Of a DNA stretch of 8,442 nucleotides, positions 7,882-8,442 are shown piece by piece. Both the position numbers and the translations under genes were made by a program. The stretch comes from Campylobacter concisus (GTDB lineage: Bacteria > Campylobacterota > Campylobacteria > Campylobacterales > Campylobacteraceae). Under the pieces are notes generated by a model that saw only the letters and a list, made by a program, of their open reading frames with translations, did not search any database and was not told the origin of the DNA. Within the stretch, counting starts at the first letter, position 1; every line of letters begins with the position of its first letter. Location: positions 1 through 8,442 of the forward strand of contig JAHADO010000046.1 in NCBI GenBank assembly GCA_018375265.1, written 5' to 3'.

Positions 7882-7898
7882 GGGGCTGTAAAAGCCCC
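7882..7898. terminator. Hairpin terminator between convergent frdB and small membrane-protein gene
   Basis: GGGGCT (7882-7887) and AGCCCC (7893-7898) form a perfect six-pair GC-rich stem with a five-base loop (GTAAA). It starts four bases after the frdB stop and lies four bases beyond the stop of the opposing gene at 7903, so it could serve both strands. The tracts after it are only moderate: AAATTTATTT on the plus side, TTTG on the minus side. It is the only GC-rich hairpin in an otherwise A+T-rich gap. Confidence 0.65.
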
Positions 7899-7902
7899 AA
7901 AT

Positions 7903-8154
7903 TTATTTAAAAACTCTACAAACTGACGCCAAGATACAGATACAAATATCTAGCGCTGCAAATACTAAAAATACAAATATCAAAAGCGGAAACGATAAGA
8001 CTATACCCATTATATAGCCAAGCGGCAAAGTGATAAAAAATAAAAGACCAAAACCAACACTAAAGCAAAAAAATAGCGCAAACAATGAAGCGATCACGTT
8101 AATAAATAAGTTGATATTATCAGAGAAAAACTCTGTTAGGCTTACATATTTCAT
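7903..8154 (-). CDS. Small hypothetical membrane protein
   Basis: I do not recognise this 83-residue protein. After a short polar start (MKYVSLTEFFSDN) it is almost wholly hydrophobic, with one helix around 14-41 and a second stretch around 44-78 that could be one long or two short helices. There are four cysteines (30, 71, 73, 79), three near the C-terminus, and a basic end (CRVFK). The frame stays open upstream to an ATG at 8224-8226, but I prefer the ATG at 8152-8154: the upstream part is not preceded by a ribosome site, and a perfect TATAAT lies inside it, six bases before the chosen start. The gene converges on frdB and diverges from the Mrr-like gene. Expression as a real protein is likely but unproven. 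Confidence 0.55.
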   Translation of the reverse strand: MKYVSLTEFFSDNINLFINVIASLFALFFCFSVGFGLLFFITLPLGYIMGIVLSFPLLIFVFLVFAALDICICILASVCRVFK

Positions 8155-8166
8155 GCGGTGATTATA
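8155..8166 (-). promoter_or_regulatory. -10 box directly upstream of the small membrane-protein gene
   Basis: On the minus strand 8161-8166 reads TATAAT, preceded by GA, a full match to the campylobacter pattern gnTAnaAT. Only CACCGC separates it from the ATG at 8152-8154. The expected start of transcription, about six to seven bases after the box, falls at or beside the A of that ATG, so the message would have essentially no leader. No ribosome site is present, in agreement with this. Confidence 0.55.
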
Positions 8167-8210
8167 TCCATAAAAATGTAAAAACAAGAATTTTTTTGGT
8201 AAAAAATTTA

Positions 8211-8223
8211 TATAATTTGGCAT
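8211..8223 (+). promoter_or_regulatory. Promoter of the Mrr-like gene
   Basis: TATAAT at 8211-8216 is a perfect -10 box on the plus strand. A run of seven T at 8191-8197 lies 13 bases before it, typical of the T-rich upstream regions that stand in for a -35 in this group. Transcription would start near 8223 and give a leader of about 29 bases with the AGGA ribosome site at 8242-8245. It is back to back with the minus-strand box at 8161-8166, so upstream regions overlap. Confidence 0.55.
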
Positions 8224-8251
8224 CAAACAACTTCATTTTTTAGGACATAAA

Positions 8252-8442
8252 ATGATACCAAGCTATAAAGAGATGATGCTACCCATTTTAGAATTTGTAG
8301 CACAAAATAACAATACAAACAGAAGTGAAATTTACAAATTTATAATAAATCAGTTTAAGCTAAACGATGAAGATCTTTTGCAAAGGATAAAAAGAGGGAC
8401 ACCTACTTATATAAACCGTGCCTACTGGGCTCTAACGTATCT
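8252..8442 (+). CDS. Mrr-like restriction protein, N-terminal domain (runs off right edge)
   Basis: The visible 63 codons begin MIPSYKEMMLPILEFVAQNN and end with TYINRAYWALTYL. This matches the winged-helix Mrr_N domain that opens Mrr-type restriction proteins (E. coli Mrr begins with a similar 'PTYDKFIEPVLRYL' and has 'VYKNRAGWA' at the same place). Mrr proteins cut DNA carrying certain methylated bases through a C-terminal PD-(D/E)xK nuclease domain, which is beyond the window. Thus the nuclease function is inferred only, and a stand-alone Mrr_N regulator remains possible. The ATG follows AGGA at 8242-8245 by six bases, with a perfect TATAAT further up. The codons are visibly more A-rich (AAT, AAC, ACA, AGA, ATA) than those of frdCAB, which fits an accessory gene. 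Confidence 0.7.
   Translation, partial: MIPSYKEMMLPILEFVAQNNNTNRSEIYKFIINQFKLNDEDLLQRIKRGTPTYINRAYWALTY

Noticed and set aside
8191..8197. T7 tract as a phase-variation tract
   Set aside because: It is short, lies in a promoter upstream region rather than a coding frame, and campylobacter contingency loci normally use long G/C tracts, none of which occurs in this window.
8155..8226. 24-residue N-terminal extension of the small membrane protein
   Set aside because: There is no ribosome site before 8226, and the extension covers a perfect minus-strand TATAAT and the plus-strand promoter, so it is more likely noncoding.
1..8442. Frequent AAATTT words as a possible uptake or control signal
   Set aside because: They appear in coding and noncoding DNA without spacing or orientation pattern and fit the known composition bias of this bacterial group.
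1..8442. CRISPR arrays, tRNA or rRNA genes, insertion sequences
   Set aside because: I looked on both strands and saw no spaced direct repeats, no cloverleaf-type sequence, and no transposase or terminal inverted repeats.

Overview
The window reads as chromosomal DNA from a Campylobacter-type epsilonproteobacterium (Campylobacterota). The main reasons are the frdCAB order with a di-haem FrdC of the Wolinella/Helicobacter/Campylobacter type, the galU-pgi pair with a short Pgi (406 aa) known from Campylobacter, low G+C with many AAATTT words, and -10 boxes of the gnTAnaAT type. A species near C. concisus or C. curvus is my guess, not something the sequence proves.

Layout, left to right. Positions 1-2700 carry a minus-strand run read right to left: galU, pgi, an exported DUF1287 protein, and then the first 17 codons of an ABC-type ATPase at the left edge. 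galU and pgi overlap by 4 bases, and pgi and the DUF1287 gene are 3 bases apart. Positions 2827-7877 carry plus-strand genes: a YigZ/IMPACT-family protein with a TTG start, lgt (prolipoprotein diacylglyceryl transferase), and the three-gene quinol:fumarate reductase operon frdC-frdA-frdB. A GC-rich hairpin at 7882-7898 separates frdB from a convergent small membrane-protein gene (7903-8154, minus). Divergent from that gene, the N-terminal domain of an Mrr-like restriction protein starts at 8252 and runs off the right edge.

Function. galU and pgi supply sugar nucleotides and hexose phosphates for envelope glycans. lgt attaches lipid to lipoproteins. frdCAB passes electrons from menaquinol to fumarate and is the main energy module here. 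FrdB carries all eleven cluster cysteines and FrdA all the active-site residues I could place.

I do not see an undescribed multi-gene system; most of the window is conserved housekeeping. Three points deserve a second look. First, FrdC has Val175 where the essential Glu180 of the Wolinella enzyme's 'E-pathway' should be, although the four haem histidines and the Glu66 equivalent are kept. Second, there is a 9-bp-arm inverted repeat in the lgt-frdC gap. Third, a perfect TATAAT box lies six bases from the likely start of the small membrane-protein gene, which implies a leaderless or nearly leaderless mRNA. The Mrr-like gene at the right edge may mark the start of an accessory or defence region outside the window.
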